A stretch of DNA of 64,000 nt from Thermoanaerobacterales bacterium 50_218. GTDB taxonomy: Bacteria > Bacillota > DSM-12270 > Thermacetogeniales > Thermacetogeniaceae. The stretch lies in contig LGFL01000001.1 of assembly GCA_001508855.1 (NCBI GenBank), positions 48,336 through 112,335 of the forward strand, in the 5' to 3' direction. Every line of letters starts with the position of its first letter. Within the stretch, counting starts at the first letter, position 1. This document shows, in pieces, positions 1 through 8,647 of this stretch. The translations under genes were made by a program, and so were the position numbers. A model generated the notes under the pieces. That model saw only the letters and a list, made by a program, of their open reading frames with translations. It made no database searches and was not told the origin of the DNA.

Positions 1-494
1 CTGTTTACCTGAAGAACACCAACCGTCTGCTTTGGGATCAACCCGAAGACATCAAAATTTGCGGAGTAAAGACAGGGACGACATCTTCTGCTGGCCAGTG
101 TCTGGTTGCTGCCGGAAAGAGAAAGGACAACCTCTTAATCAGTGTTGTCCTCCACAGTACTGACAGGTATCAAGACACTCTCCACCTTTTTGATTATGGT
201 TTCAACAGGTGCATCTGGTTCGAGGTTGCCCGAGGAGGAGAGCCGTTGCTGATTTTGCCGGTGTGGGGAAAAAGTTTTGGTTACGTTACCATTGGCAGTG
301 AGCGTGACCTCGTGTTTGCCGTTTCTCCTGAGCAATTACCTTTCCTTGAAAAAAGGTTCCTCTTTAGGCGCTTTCTAGAAACTCCATCAAAACCCGGTGA
401 CAGGGTTGGTTGTATCGAAGTCTACCTGAAAGGTCATCTGATCGCCTCTGAGAGCTTGGTGGTTTTAGACTCTTGCTTTCCCACGATTGATTGA
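1..494 (+). CDS. D-alanyl-D-alanine carboxypeptidase, C-terminal part
   Basis: The frame is open from base 3 and closes at TGA 492-494, so this is the last 163 residues of a gene that begins outside the window. The motif KTGTT (bases 69-83) is the third active-site motif of serine D-Ala-D-Ala carboxypeptidases of the PBP5/DacF type. The following residues SSAGQCLVAAGKR and ISVVLHST fit the end of the transpeptidase domain. About 90 residues of beta-rich tail follow, as in the PBP5 C-terminal domain. The protein trims peptidoglycan stem peptides outside the membrane; DacF is sporulation-linked in Bacillus. Family assignment is firm; the exact paralogue (dacF or dacB) is inferred. Confidence 0.85.
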   Translation, partial: VYLKNTNRLLWDQPEDIKICGVKTGTTSSAGQCLVAAGKRKDNLLISVVLHSTDRYQDTLHLFDYGFNRCIWFEVARGGEPLLILPVWGKSFGYVTIGSERDLVFAVSPEQLPFLEKRFLFRRFLETPSKPGDRVGCIEVYLKGHLIASESLVVLDSCFPTID

Positions 495-539
495 GGCCTT
501 GTGTCCCTTTAAAAAGTCTGGTTCTAGGGAGAGGATACG

Positions 540-1814
540 GTGGTCAGGAAGACAATTCTCGAAAATGGAGTGCGCATCGTCAGTGAGAAGGTGCCAGGAG
601 TCAGATCGGTTGCCGTCGGAGTGTGGGTTTGTGCAGGATCCCGCTATGAGGCTGATGAAGATGCTGGAGTTTCGCACCTCATTGAACACCTGCTTTTTAA
701 GGGTACTGAGAAGCGGACAGCGCGAGAAATCACCGAGGCCATAGAATCTGTCGGTGGTCAACTCAACGCCTTCACGAGTAAGGAATACACCTGCTATTAC
801 GCGAGGGTTCTCGATGAACACCTTCCTCTGGCGATTGATGTCCTGTCAGACATGCTTTTTTCTTCTCTTTTTGCTCCGGAAGACATTGAAAAGGAGAAAC
901 AGGTGATTGAAGAGGAAATCCGGATGTACGAGGACACTCCAGATGAGATCATCCACGACCTTTTCACGCAAACGATCTGGGATGGGCATCCCCTTGGTCG
1001 GCCAGTGATCGGGACTCTGGAATCTGTGCACAACCTTACCAGGGAAAAGATCCTCGATTACTACGGGAAATACTACTCTCCTCCTCGTATTGTTCTTGCT
1101 GTTGCTGGTAACGTAGATCACGAAAAGGTTGTTGATCTCCTGGGACCAATCTTTTCAAAGGTGCCCCAAAAAGCAGACAAGGACCAGGTTACTCCCCCTA
1201 AACCTCAGCCAGGTTTTAGGGTTTTTTACAAAGACCTTGAACAGGTGCAGGTTTGCATCGGGGTCCCTGGTCCTGATCAGTACGATGAGCGGATTTATGC
1301 TCTCCAGATTTTGAACAATGTGCTTGGTGGGGATGCAGGGTCGAGACTGTTCCAGAAAATCCGGGAGGAGAGGGGACTTGTATACTCGGTCTACAGTTAT
1401 TACAGCGTTTTTCAGGACGCTGGTTTGATCACCGTTTATGCCGGAACGAGTCCTTCAAAGCTTCAGGAAGTTCTGGAACTGATCCAGAAAGAGCTAAAGA
1501 GTATTGCCAGAGAGGGGATTTCTCAAGATGAGCTTGACAAAACTAAGGAGCAAATCAAGGGGAGCCTTTTGCTGGCCCTTGAAAATGTCAACACCAGGAT
1601 GCAGAGACTCGGTAAGTACGAGATCATGTACCAACGCTATCTCACTCCTGAGGAGATCATTGACAAAATTCTCAAGGTAACCAGAGATGATGTTCTTGAC
1701 CTTGCCCGGAGTTGTTTCGATCAATCGAAACTGGCTATCACTGTCTTGGGAAAATGTCCGAGTAACAGTTTTGGAAACGAGCAGAAGGGGGGTGTTGGGA
1801 ATACGCCTCAGTGA
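540..1814 (+). CDS. M16 family zinc peptidase (YmxG/MlpA-like)
   Basis: 424 residues, starting at GTG 540 after GGGAGAGG. The inverted zinc motif H46-L-I-E49-H50 is present, and a downstream acidic helix (EEEIRMYEDTPDE) supplies the distal glutamate expected in insulinase/pitrilysin-family peptidases. The length fits a single-chain processing-peptidase-like M16B enzyme. The C-terminal M16 half contains the usual GLVYSVYS region. In Bacillus this gene precedes ymxH and the dipicolinate operon, as it does here. Its last 20 bases overlap the next gene, suggesting translational coupling. The physiological substrate is unknown. Confidence 0.93.
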   Translation: MVRKTILENGVRIVSEKVPGVRSVAVGVWVCAGSRYEADEDAGVSHLIEHLLFKGTEKRTAREITEAIESVGGQLNAFTSKEYTCYYARVLDEHLPLAIDVLSDMLFSSLFAPEDIEKEKQVIEEEIRMYEDTPDEIIHDLFTQTIWDGHPLGRPVIGTLESVHNLTREKILDYYGKYYSPPRIVLAVAGNVDHEKVVDLLGPIFSKVPQKADKDQVTPPKPQPGFRVFYKDLEQVQVCIGVPGPDQYDERIYALQILNNVLGGDAGSRLFQKIREERGLVYSVYSYYSVFQDAGLITVYAGTSPSKLQEVLELIQKELKSIAREGISQDELDKTKEQIKGSLLLALENVNTRMQRLGKYEIMYQRYLTPEEIIDKILKVTRDDVLDLARSCFDQSKLAITVLGKCPSNSFGNEQKGGVGNTPQ

Positions 1815-2067
1815 ACTTGCTGGCAAAGAGATGATCAACATCTCCGATGGAGTTCGCCTTGGTGCTGTCGGAGACTCTGACCTGATCATCGACCCGGAAA
1901 CTGGAGAGATTGAGTCAATAGTTCTCCCCAGGCGGACTAATTTCCTAAGCTTTTGGCTCGAACCCAAAGAACTTATTGTTCCCTGGAAAACGGTGAAGAA
2001 GATCGGCAGTGAAGTTATCATCGTAGAGCTTGACCAGAGTTACTCCCATTTTAAAAGCTTTTCTTGA
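1795..2067 (+). CDS. YlmC/YmxH family PRC-barrel protein
   Basis: A 90-residue protein beginning GIRLSELAGKEMINI, the typical N-terminus of the YlmC/YmxH sporulation-associated PRC-barrel family. The preferred start is TTG 1795, a few bases after AGAAGGGGGG; GTG 1792 sits inside that ribosome site and is less likely. The gene overlaps the end of the M16 peptidase gene by 20 bases in another frame. Same-order neighbours occur in Bacillus (ymxG-ymxH-dpaA). Biochemical role is unknown. A terminator follows. Confidence 0.85.
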   Translation: MGIRLSELAGKEMINISDGVRLGAVGDSDLIIDPETGEIESIVLPRRTNFLSFWLEPKELIVPWKTVKKIGSEVIIVELDQSYSHFKSFS

Positions 2068-2077
2068 TGTCCTCTAA

Positions 2078-2110
2078 GCGGCAGCCACCAGACGGCTGCT
2101 TTTATTTTTT
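2078..2110 (+). terminator. Intrinsic terminator after ymxH-like gene
   Basis: GCAGCC (2081-2086) pairs with GGCTGC (2094-2099) around a 7-base loop, followed by TTTTATTTTTT. It closes the M16 peptidase/ymxH unit before dapB. Confidence 0.8.
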
Positions 2111-2112
2111 AT

Positions 2113-2140
2113 TGACACTGAGTTGCATTTGTATGAGAAT
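2113..2140 (+). promoter_or_regulatory. Candidate sigma-A promoter for dapB operon
   Basis: TTGACA (2113-2118) matches the -35 consensus. The best -10 at 16 bases spacing is GAGAAT (2135-2140), a 4/6 match. It lies directly after the preceding terminator and 45 bases before dapB. Confidence 0.55.
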
Positions 2141-2184
2141 ATACGCAAAGCGGTGATAATCAGTTCCGGGGTGAGGGATCGAAG

Positions 2185-2988
2185 ATGTCAGATGAGAAAA
2201 TTGGTGTTGTGGTTACAGGAGCAGCAGGGAGGATGGGAAGAGAGGTCGTCAAAGCTGTCCTTCGGGAAGAAGACTTGTGTCTCGTAGGGGCAGTTGATCT
2301 TCGGGAACTCGGAGTTGATGCAGGCGATCTTGTGGGTTTTCCGCCAACAGGAGTTACCATCTGTTCTGATTTACAGCAAGTGATCACTGAAAATAAAGCA
2401 GACGTTTTGGTCGATTTCACCAACCCGGAAGCTGTCCTTCGCAATGCTCGAATCGCTCTCAATCACGGTGTTTCCCTCGTAATCGGGACAACAGGGCTTG
2501 ATGACGTTGATATCGAGGAGTTGCGCCGGCTTTCGGAAAAAGCCGGTACAGGTGTCCTCATAGCTCCCAATTTTGCTCTTGGTGCTGTCTTGATGATGAG
2601 CTTCGCGCGCCAAGCAGCTCGCTATTTTAAGCATGTGGAAATTATCGAAATGCATCATGACCAGAAGATTGATGCCCCCTCAGGGACAGCAATTAGGACC
2701 GCCAGAATGATCGCTGAAGAAAGGGGTGCTTTCCGTCAAGGGCACCCCCAGGAATACGAAAAGATTGAGGGTGTGCGGGGAGGTGACTGGGAAGGGATCA
2801 AGATTCACAGTGTCAGGCTTCCAGGGCTTGTTGCTCATCAAGAAGTGGTTTTTGGAGGATTAGGGCAGGTTTTGACGATCAGGCATGATTCCATTAACAG
2901 GGAGTCATTTATGCCTGGAGTAATTCTAGCGATTCGGAAAGTCCGGGAACTTAAAGGTGTGGTTGTCGGTCTCGAAAACGTTCTATAA
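2185..2988 (+). CDS. dapB: 4-hydroxy-tetrahydrodipicolinate reductase
   Basis: 267 residues, ATG start with GGGGTGAGGG upstream. DapB reduces the DapA product with NAD(P)H in the diaminopimelate/lysine pathway. The nucleotide-binding turn T11-G-A-A-G-R-M-G18 is at the N-terminus. The substrate and catalytic motif H157-H158-D159-Q-K161 with the following DAPSGTA is intact. Its reaction competes with dipicolinate synthase (dpaAB, next genes) for the same intermediate, so grouping them is metabolically sensible. Normal length for the family. Confidence 0.97.
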   Translation: MSDEKIGVVVTGAAGRMGREVVKAVLREEDLCLVGAVDLRELGVDAGDLVGFPPTGVTICSDLQQVITENKADVLVDFTNPEAVLRNARIALNHGVSLVIGTTGLDDVDIEELRRLSEKAGTGVLIAPNFALGAVLMMSFARQAARYFKHVEIIEMHHDQKIDAPSGTAIRTARMIAEERGAFRQGHPQEYEKIEGVRGGDWEGIKIHSVRLPGLVAHQEVVFGGLGQVLTIRHDSINRESFMPGVILAIRKVRELKGVVVGLENVL

Positions 2989-2992
2989 CTGC

Positions 2993-3020
2993 ACCATTAC
3001 CACCCCTCCCACATATACTG
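2993..3020 (+). promoter_or_regulatory. Possible sigma-K-type promoter before dpaA
   Basis: AC at 2993-2994, 17 bases, then CATATACTG (3012-3020). This is one base off the Bacillus sigma-K -10 pattern CATA-N3-TA. dpaAB is mother-cell expressed under sigma-K in B. subtilis, which is the only reason to propose it. Pattern matching alone makes this weak. Confidence 0.3.
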
Positions 3021-3057
3021 TTAGCAACAGATCAGCAGAGGTGGGAGAAGGGGGTCA

Positions 3058-3951
3058 ATGGGCTTGGATCTGCAGGGAGTCAGGATCGCTGTTTTAGGGG
3101 GAGATCGAAGGCACCTTTTTTTGATTCCCGAACTTGTCCGTCTGGGTGCCAGTGTTACTGTTGTTGGCTTTCCTCCATCTTTGGGGCTTGAAGGTGTCTG
3201 CTTTCTGGAAAAAGTCGAGGTTGCCGTGGAAAACGCTCAGGTTGTCATTCTTCCGATACCCGGTCCAGATCCGCAAGGAAAGGTGAAAACACTTGAGGAG
3301 CCTGGAGAACTAACTTTTACCATTGAAGTTGCCAAGATCATTCCTCCGGGAACACTTGTGCTTGTTGGTGTTGCTCAAGAATTCCTTCACAGATGGGCAC
3401 TCCAGATGAAGTGGAAGCTCGTCGAAGTAGCCAAAATGGATGAATACGCTATTTTAAATTCTATTCCCACGGCCGAGGGTGCTCTCAAGATCGCTATCGA
3501 AGAGCTTCCGATTACTGTTCACCATAGCAAGTCTTTTGTCCTTGGTTTCGGAAGGTTAGGAAGAACCCTTGCCAGAATGCTCCAGGCATTAGGCGCTCAG
3601 ACGACGGTTGTCGCCAGGAGGGAAGCCCACCTGGCTCGCATTTTCGAGATGGGCTGTCGGGCTGTTCCCTTTTCGGAACTTTCGCAGGTGATTCCCGAGG
3701 CAGAGATCATCTTCAATACAGTTCCGGCTCTTGTTCTCACTCGAGATATCCTTTCTCTGGTGCAGAAGGGAGTCTTGATTATCGACCTTGCTTCAGTTCC
3801 TGGCGGAACAGATTTCCAGGCAGCCGAAGAGTTGGGTTTAAAGGCAATTTTGGCACCTGGTCTTCCGGGCAAAGTGGCACCTGCGACCAGTGGAAGGATC
3901 CTAGCCCAGATTGTGCCCCGACTGATTCTCCGCGAGTTGTCTGCGAGTTAA
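3058..3951 (+). CDS. dpaA: Dipicolinate synthase subunit A
   Basis: 297 residues (SpoVFA family), ATG start after GGGAGAAGGGGG. With DpaB it oxidises the dihydrodipicolinate-pathway intermediate to pyridine-2,6-dicarboxylate, the calcium-chelated core solute of endospores. A second-half Rossmann turn reads VLGFGRLGRTLARML. The C-terminal stretch LAPGLPGKVAPATSG is characteristic of the family. It lies 9-15 bases from dpaB and heads the conserved dpaA-dpaB-asd block. Presence implies an endospore former. Confidence 0.95.
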   Translation: MGLDLQGVRIAVLGGDRRHLFLIPELVRLGASVTVVGFPPSLGLEGVCFLEKVEVAVENAQVVILPIPGPDPQGKVKTLEEPGELTFTIEVAKIIPPGTLVLVGVAQEFLHRWALQMKWKLVEVAKMDEYAILNSIPTAEGALKIAIEELPITVHHSKSFVLGFGRLGRTLARMLQALGAQTTVVARREAHLARIFEMGCRAVPFSELSQVIPEAEIIFNTVPALVLTRDILSLVQKGVLIIDLASVPGGTDFQAAEELGLKAILAPGLPGKVAPATSGRILAQIVPRLILRELSAS

Positions 3952-3966
3952 GGAGGGGCTTTGGTG

Positions 3967-4563
3967 GTGCGTCTTCAAGGTGTGCGGATTGGGTTCGTCC
4001 TCACAGGGTCGCACTGTACACTTAACAAAATTTTTGGCGAAATAGAAAGGTTTGTTGCCGAGGGAGCAGAGGTCTATCCTGTTGTCTCTTATTCTGTGGC
4101 TTCAACTGATACCAGGTTTGGGGCTGCTTCTTATTGGTGCCAGAAGCTCCACGAAATCACGCGCAGGCCGATCATTAAAACAATCGTTGACGCTGAACCG
4201 ATAGGTCCCCAAAAGTTGCTCGATCTTTTGGTGGTTGCTCCCTGTACTGGTAATACTATTGCTAAGCTAGCCAATGGGATCACTGATACTCCTGCTTTGA
4301 TGGCTGTGAAGGCTCATTTGCGCAATCAGCGTCCCGTGGTTATCGCCATTTCTACTAATGATGGTCTTGGGTTAAATGCCCGGAATATTGCCACACTCCT
4401 CACTACCAAAAACATTTTCTTGGTTCCTTTTGGGCAGGACAATCCCTTCGAAAAGCCAAATTCCCTTGTTGCCCATGTTGACAAAATCCTGGACACTGTC
4501 TGTTTTGCTTTGGAAGGCAAACAGATCCAGCCTCTTCTTGTTGAATATAAACTGACGAAATGA
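3967..4563 (+). CDS. dpaB: Dipicolinate synthase subunit B (flavoprotein)
   Basis: 198 residues from GTG 3967; TTG 3961 and GTG 3964 are in frame but lie too close to AGGAGGGG (3951-3958). The N-terminus RLQGVRIGFVLTGSHCT and the internal VVAPCTGNTIAKLANGITD are hallmarks of the flavoprotein (PPC decarboxylase-like) fold used by SpoVFB. It partners DpaA in spore dipicolinate synthesis. Position directly after dpaA confirms the call. Confidence 0.95.
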   Translation: MRLQGVRIGFVLTGSHCTLNKIFGEIERFVAEGAEVYPVVSYSVASTDTRFGAASYWCQKLHEITRRPIIKTIVDAEPIGPQKLLDLLVVAPCTGNTIAKLANGITDTPALMAVKAHLRNQRPVVIAISTNDGLGLNARNIATLLTTKNIFLVPFGQDNPFEKPNSLVAHVDKILDTVCFALEGKQIQPLLVEYKLTK

Positions 4564-4631
4564 AGAAGGAGCTTTTCTTTTCGATGTCAAATTTGAAGAT
4601 CAGAAAAAGGAGAACTGTAGGAGGGTATTAG

Positions 4632-5645
4632 ATGGCAGGTAACTATAAAGTAGCTGTGGTCGGTGCTACGGGTGCAGTAGGTCAGGAAATCCTGAAAGTT
4701 CTTGAGGAGCGCAAGTTTCCTGTAGATGAACTCAGAGTGTTGGCAAGTGCCAGGTCTGAAGGGCGAAAGATCAAGTTTCAGGATCAAGAACTTACCGTCA
4801 GGGCGGCAAAGCCAGAAGCTTTTAAGGGAGTAGAGATCGCCTTCTTTGCAGGGGGTGCCATAAGTAAGGAACTGGTTCCAGAAGCGGTGAAGCGAGGAGC
4901 TGTGGCTATCGATAACAGCAGTGTTTTTCGTCTGGAACCCGAGGTACCGCTTGTTGTTCCCGAGGTCAATCCTGATGATGTCGCCAATCATAAAGGGATT
5001 ATCGCTAACCCGAACTGTTCCACGATTATTCTGGTCGTTCCTTTGAAACCTCTTCACGATGTTGCCAGGATTAAGCGAGTGATCGTTTCTACTTACCAGG
5101 CTGTGTCCGGTGCTGGGAGGGACGCTATTGAGGAACTTCTTCAGCAAACGAAACAGGTGCTGGCTGGAGAAGAAGTCGAGCCTCGCGTGTTTCCTTACCA
5201 GATTGCTTTTAATTTGATCCCACACATTGATACATTCTGGGACAATGGCTATTCTCGGGAAGAGATGAAACTCCTCCTGGAAAGCAGGAAGATTCTTCAT
5301 GACCCAGAGATCAAGATCAGTGCAACAACAGTTCGGGTTCCTGTAATTCGCTCACACTCGGAGTCTGTTAATATTGAGACTGAGAAGAAGCTGACACCTG
5401 ATGAGGCTCGTCAGATTCTGAGCAGGGCACCTGGTGTGATTGTTCAGGATGATCCGAAAAATCTCCAGTATCCAATGCCTCTGTTGGCCTCTCACTGTGA
5501 CGAGGTTTTTGTTGGCAGGATCAGGGAAGACTACACCCATGAGCGTGCCCTCAATTTCTGGATTGTGGCCGACCAGTTGCGGAAGGGGGCAGCAACCAAT
5601 GCTGTCCAGATTGCCGAAATCCTGGTGCAACGAGGTCTAGTTTAA
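4632..5645 (+). CDS. asd: Aspartate-semialdehyde dehydrogenase
   Basis: 337 residues, ATG start. It makes aspartate semialdehyde from aspartyl phosphate with NADPH, feeding DapA. The N-terminal [13 protein letters not shown] is the NADP-binding loop. The catalytic cysteine lies in NPNCSTI, and the later [16 protein letters not shown] region matches the family. In B. subtilis asd likewise follows dpaB. No aspartokinase (dapG) separates it from dapA here, unlike in B. subtilis. Confidence 0.97.
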   Translation: MAGNYKVAVVGATGAVGQEILKVLEERKFPVDELRVLASARSEGRKIKFQDQELTVRAAKPEAFKGVEIAFFAGGAISKELVPEAVKRGAVAIDNSSVFRLEPEVPLVVPEVNPDDVANHKGIIANPNCSTIILVVPLKPLHDVARIKRVIVSTYQAVSGAGRDAIEELLQQTKQVLAGEEVEPRVFPYQIAFNLIPHIDTFWDNGYSREEMKLLLESRKILHDPEIKISATTVRVPVIRSHSESVNIETEKKLTPDEARQILSRAPGVIVQDDPKNLQYPMPLLASHCDEVFVGRIREDYTHERALNFWIVADQLRKGAATNAVQIAEILVQRGLV

Positions 5646-5662
5646 GCGAAGGGGTGGGTGGA

Positions 5663-6547
5663 TTGAAGGGTTTTGGCAGGGTTTTAACAGCTATGGTTAC
5701 CCCGTTTACCGAGGGGGGAGAAGTGGCTTACGAAAAGGCTGCTTCTTTGGCTCGCTTTCTCGTAGAGAACGGCTCTGACGGTGTAGTGGTTGCCGGGACT
5801 ACGGGAGAATCGCCGGTCCTGACGAAAGAAGAAAAAGAGCGTCTTTTTGCTGTGGTTAAAGAAGCGATAACTGGTAGAGGCACAGTAATTGCTGGGACAG
5901 GCTCCAACAACACTGCAGCCACCATTGAATTGACCAGAATTGCTGAAAAAGTTGGTGTTGATGGAGTAATGCTGGTGACCCCTTATTACAACAAACCAAG
6001 CCAGGAAGGGTTGTACCAACATTTCAAAGCTGTTGCCCAAGAGACGTCTCTCCCGATTATCCTCTACAATGTTCCGGGTCGCACCTCGGTCAATATGCTC
6101 CCGGAAACTGTTGCTAGGCTGGCAGAATTAAACAATATCGTGGCTGTTAAAGAAGCGAGCAAAAACCTTGACCAAGTGGCAGAAATCAGAAAAAATACCC
6201 CACCGGATTTCCTGATTTATAGTGGTGACGACTCCTTGACTCTCCCGATGCTTGCTGTTGGTGGTGACGGAGTCATCAGTGTGGCTTCACATGTGGCTGG
6301 GAAACTTATCAAGGAGATGATCGACTCTTACCTTGCTGGAAAGACAGAAAAGGCGAAAGAAATTCACCTTAGGCTTTATCCTCTTTTCAAGGTTCTCTTC
6401 ATAACGACCAACCCTGTGCCAGTGAAGGCGGCAGTTAAGCTTTTGGGGATTGATGTGGGTCCTCCGCGTTTGCCCCTGGTTGCTGCTTCCAGTCATGAGG
6501 TTGAAGCAGTGCGCCGGGTGATGGAGCAACTCCATCTTCTCAGCTGA
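5663..6547 (+). CDS. dapA: 4-hydroxy-tetrahydrodipicolinate synthase
   Basis: 294 residues from TTG 5663, which sits 8 bases after GAAGGGGTGG; an in-frame GTG at 5654 is inside that site and unlikely. It condenses pyruvate with aspartate semialdehyde. The motif GTTGESPVL, the [11 protein letters not shown] tyrosine motif and the Schiff-base lysine in VAVKEASKN are all present. Last gene of the dapB-dpaAB-asd-dapA unit, only 17 bases after asd. Confidence 0.97.
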   Translation: MKGFGRVLTAMVTPFTEGGEVAYEKAASLARFLVENGSDGVVVAGTTGESPVLTKEEKERLFAVVKEAITGRGTVIAGTGSNNTAATIELTRIAEKVGVDGVMLVTPYYNKPSQEGLYQHFKAVAQETSLPIILYNVPGRTSVNMLPETVARLAELNNIVAVKEASKNLDQVAEIRKNTPPDFLIYSGDDSLTLPMLAVGGDGVISVASHVAGKLIKEMIDSYLAGKTEKAKEIHLRLYPLFKVLFITTNPVPVKAAVKLLGIDVGPPRLPLVAASSHEVEAVRRVMEQLHLLS

Positions 6548-6558
6548 TTTGTTTGGCT

Positions 6559-6586
6559 TGTAATTGCAAAAATTTTGCAGTATAAT
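6559..6586 (+). promoter_or_regulatory. Sigma-A promoter upstream of ribonuclease J
   Basis: TTGTAA (6559-6564), 16 bases, TATAAT (6581-6586). It lies in the dapA-rnj gap, about 200 bases before the rnj start. Confidence 0.65.
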
Positions 6587-6632
6587 GAAACGGGCGATGG
6601 GAACGGTTTTTAATCATTGATTTAATCATTGA

Positions 6633-6680
6633 GAGAAACCTACCTTCTTCCGGGCGTGGTGAGGTAGGTTTTTCTCATTT
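6633..6680 (+). terminator. Terminator-like hairpin in rnj leader
   Basis: GAGAAACCTACCT (6633-6645) can pair with AGGTAGGTTTTTCTC (6662-6676), followed by A-T-rich sequence. It starts only about 45 bases after the -10 box of the preceding promoter. It may be an attenuator, a short-RNA terminator or the dapA terminator. Confidence 0.6.
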
Positions 6681-6790
6681 ATCTGGTGATTCATTTCACT
6701 TTTTTCTTCCCATCTTTGCTTGGAGTGACCTGTTGGGCCTCGACCGGACTACCTGTTGGTGGAAAGTAGCTGAAAGAAATGGAGGTGAAA

Positions 6791-8455
6791 ATGATGGCTC
6801 AAGATTCTGTAGCAATTATTCCCCTTGGTGGACTCGGCGAAATCGGAAAGAACATTACGGCCATCCGCTATCGCAATGACATTATTGTGATCGATGCTGG
6901 ACTTATGTTTCCCGAAGATGAGATGCTGGGCATCGATCTTGTGATCCCGGACATCAGCTTTCTCCTGGAAAACAAGAATTACGTTAGAGCAATCATCCTT
7001 ACCCATGGTCATGAGGACCACATCGGTGCTCTTCCTTATATCTTGAAGGAGCTCAATGTTCCTGTATATGGGACAAAGCTTACCCTAGGCCTCGTCAAAG
7101 CGAAGCTCGAAGAAAGCAATTACCCCAATTCTTTGAGAAGTCGCTCTGTCCGTCCTGGTGATGTTGTGAAGATAGGTGCCTTTACAGTCGAGTTTATCCG
7201 GGTAAGTCACAGTATCCCTGATGCTGTTGGTTTGGGCATTACTACTCCCGTAGGAACGATTGTGCATACTGGTGACTTCAAACTTGACCAGACCCCTGTG
7301 GATGGGCAGATTATTGACTACTACCGCTTTGCCGAGCTCGGTAGAAAAGGGGTTTTGGTGATGCTTTCTGACAGCACTAATGCTGATCGGCCCGGGTACA
7401 CACTTTCGGAAAGTGTAGTTGGGGAAACCTTTGAAGAAATCTTCCGGTATGCCAGGAAGAGGATCATCGTTGCTACTTTTGCTTCCAATGTTCACCGAAT
7501 TCAGCAGGCGATAACCACAGCGCGCAAGTATGGCCGCAAGGTGGCAGTTGTTGGGAGAAGTATGGTAAATGTGGTGGCAATTGCTAAAGAGTTGGGGTAT
7601 CTCCGCGTTCCTCCGGGCACGATGATTGACCTCGACGAGGTTCACAATTTCCCCGAGGACAAGATCGTCCTCCTGACCACGGGGAGCCAGGGGGAACCGA
7701 TGTCGGCACTTACCAGGATGGCGATGTGTGACCATCGAAGGATTGAGATCCTTCCGGGAGATCTGGTTATCATTTCGGCAACACCAATACCTGGTAATGA
7801 AAAACTTGTTCACCGAACGATTGACCACCTTTTCCGGCAGGGGGCGGAAGTAGTTTACGAGCCTTTTTCCGGAGTTCACGTTTCCGGGCACGCTAGCCAG
7901 GAGGAATTGAAGTTGATGTTGAATCTAGTGCGGCCCAGATTTTTTATTCCGGTGCATGGAGAGTACCGCCACCTGATTAAGCATGCCCAGCTTGCCCATG
8001 AGGTCGGGATCCCAGCAGAAAACATTTTTGTGGCTGAAAACGGACAGGTGCTGGAGTTCAGCCGAGAAAGAGGAGCTGTTACCGGAAGAGTGACCGCAGG
8101 GAGAGTTCTTGTTGACGGTTTGGGAGTGGGTGATGTCGGCAACATTGTATTGCGTGACCGCAGACAACTTTCACAGGACGGGATCTTTATTGTCGTGGTT
8201 ACCATAGACAAGGATACTGGAGCAGTTGTTGCAGGCCCTGATGTTGTGTCTCGGGGCTTCGTTTACGTCCGCGAATCTGAAGAACTCCTGGAAGAGGCGA
8301 AGGAAAAGGTGCGCCAGGTTCTTAGGGAGTGTGAAGAGAGGCAGACCACCGAATGGGGCGCGATCAAGTCGTACGTTCGGGAATCCCTGGGGAAATTCTT
8401 GTTTGAAAGGACGAGGAGAAGGCCGATGATCTTGCCCATCATCATGGAAGTCTGA
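6791..8455 (+). CDS. rnj: Ribonuclease J
   Basis: 554 residues from ATG 6791 (ATG 6794 equally possible), with GGAGGTG at 6781-6787. An upstream ATG at 6779 lacks a ribosome site. A metallo-beta-lactamase/beta-CASP RNase for 5'-exonucleolytic mRNA decay and rRNA maturation. The zinc motif H72-G-H74-E-D76-H77 and the later beta-CASP motifs (DSTNADRPG, TTGSQGEPMSAL, HVSGHAS) are intact. Normal full length with the C-terminal domain. Location after dapA matches rnjB in B. subtilis, though J1/J2 cannot be told from sequence alone. Confidence 0.95.
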   Translation: MMAQDSVAIIPLGGLGEIGKNITAIRYRNDIIVIDAGLMFPEDEMLGIDLVIPDISFLLENKNYVRAIILTHGHEDHIGALPYILKELNVPVYGTKLTLGLVKAKLEESNYPNSLRSRSVRPGDVVKIGAFTVEFIRVSHSIPDAVGLGITTPVGTIVHTGDFKLDQTPVDGQIIDYYRFAELGRKGVLVMLSDSTNADRPGYTLSESVVGETFEEIFRYARKRIIVATFASNVHRIQQAITTARKYGRKVAVVGRSMVNVVAIAKELGYLRVPPGTMIDLDEVHNFPEDKIVLLTTGSQGEPMSALTRMAMCDHRRIEILPGDLVIISATPIPGNEKLVHRTIDHLFRQGAEVVYEPFSGVHVSGHASQEELKLMLNLVRPRFFIPVHGEYRHLIKHAQLAHEVGIPAENIFVAENGQVLEFSRERGAVTGRVTAGRVLVDGLGVGDVGNIVLRDRRQLSQDGIFIVVVTIDKDTGAVVAGPDVVSRGFVYVRESEELLEEAKEKVRQVLRECEERQTTEWGAIKSYVRESLGKFLFERTRRRPMILPIIMEV

Positions 8456-8471
8456 CCTTAGTGGTGCACTC

Positions 8472-8500
8472 TTGACAGTTAACTACAGGCATGATATTCT
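8472..8500 (+). promoter_or_regulatory. Sigma-A promoter for tRNA-Leu(CAG)
   Basis: TTGACA (8472-8477), 17 bases, TATTCT (8495-8500). Transcription would start about 10 bases before the tRNA. Confidence 0.85.
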
Positions 8501-8517
8501 ATGCTTAGCCTGAAAAC

Positions 8518-8605
8518 GCGGCTGTGGCGGAACTGGCAGACGCGCTAGACTCAGGATCTAGTGGGGAAAAACCCCGTGGGAGTTCAAATCTCCCCAGCCG
8601 CACCA
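8518..8605 (+). tRNA. tRNA-Leu(CAG)
   Basis: Acceptor GCGGCTG (8518-8524) pairs with CAGCCGC (8595-8601); discriminator A and encoded CCA follow. The anticodon loop CTCAGGA, flanked by CTAGA/TCTAG, gives CAG. A long variable arm (class II) and a GTTCAAATC T-loop fit leucine. 88 nt. Confidence 0.95.
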
Positions 8606-8613
8606 GAAGAATC

Positions 8614-8647
8614 AAGGCCTCCGGAAGTTCAACCGGAAGCCTTTTTT
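8614..8647 (+). terminator. Terminator after tRNA-Leu
   Basis: AAGGCCTCCGG (8614-8624) pairs with CCGGAAGCCTT (8633-8643) apart from one bulged base, followed by a T run. Confidence 0.85.
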
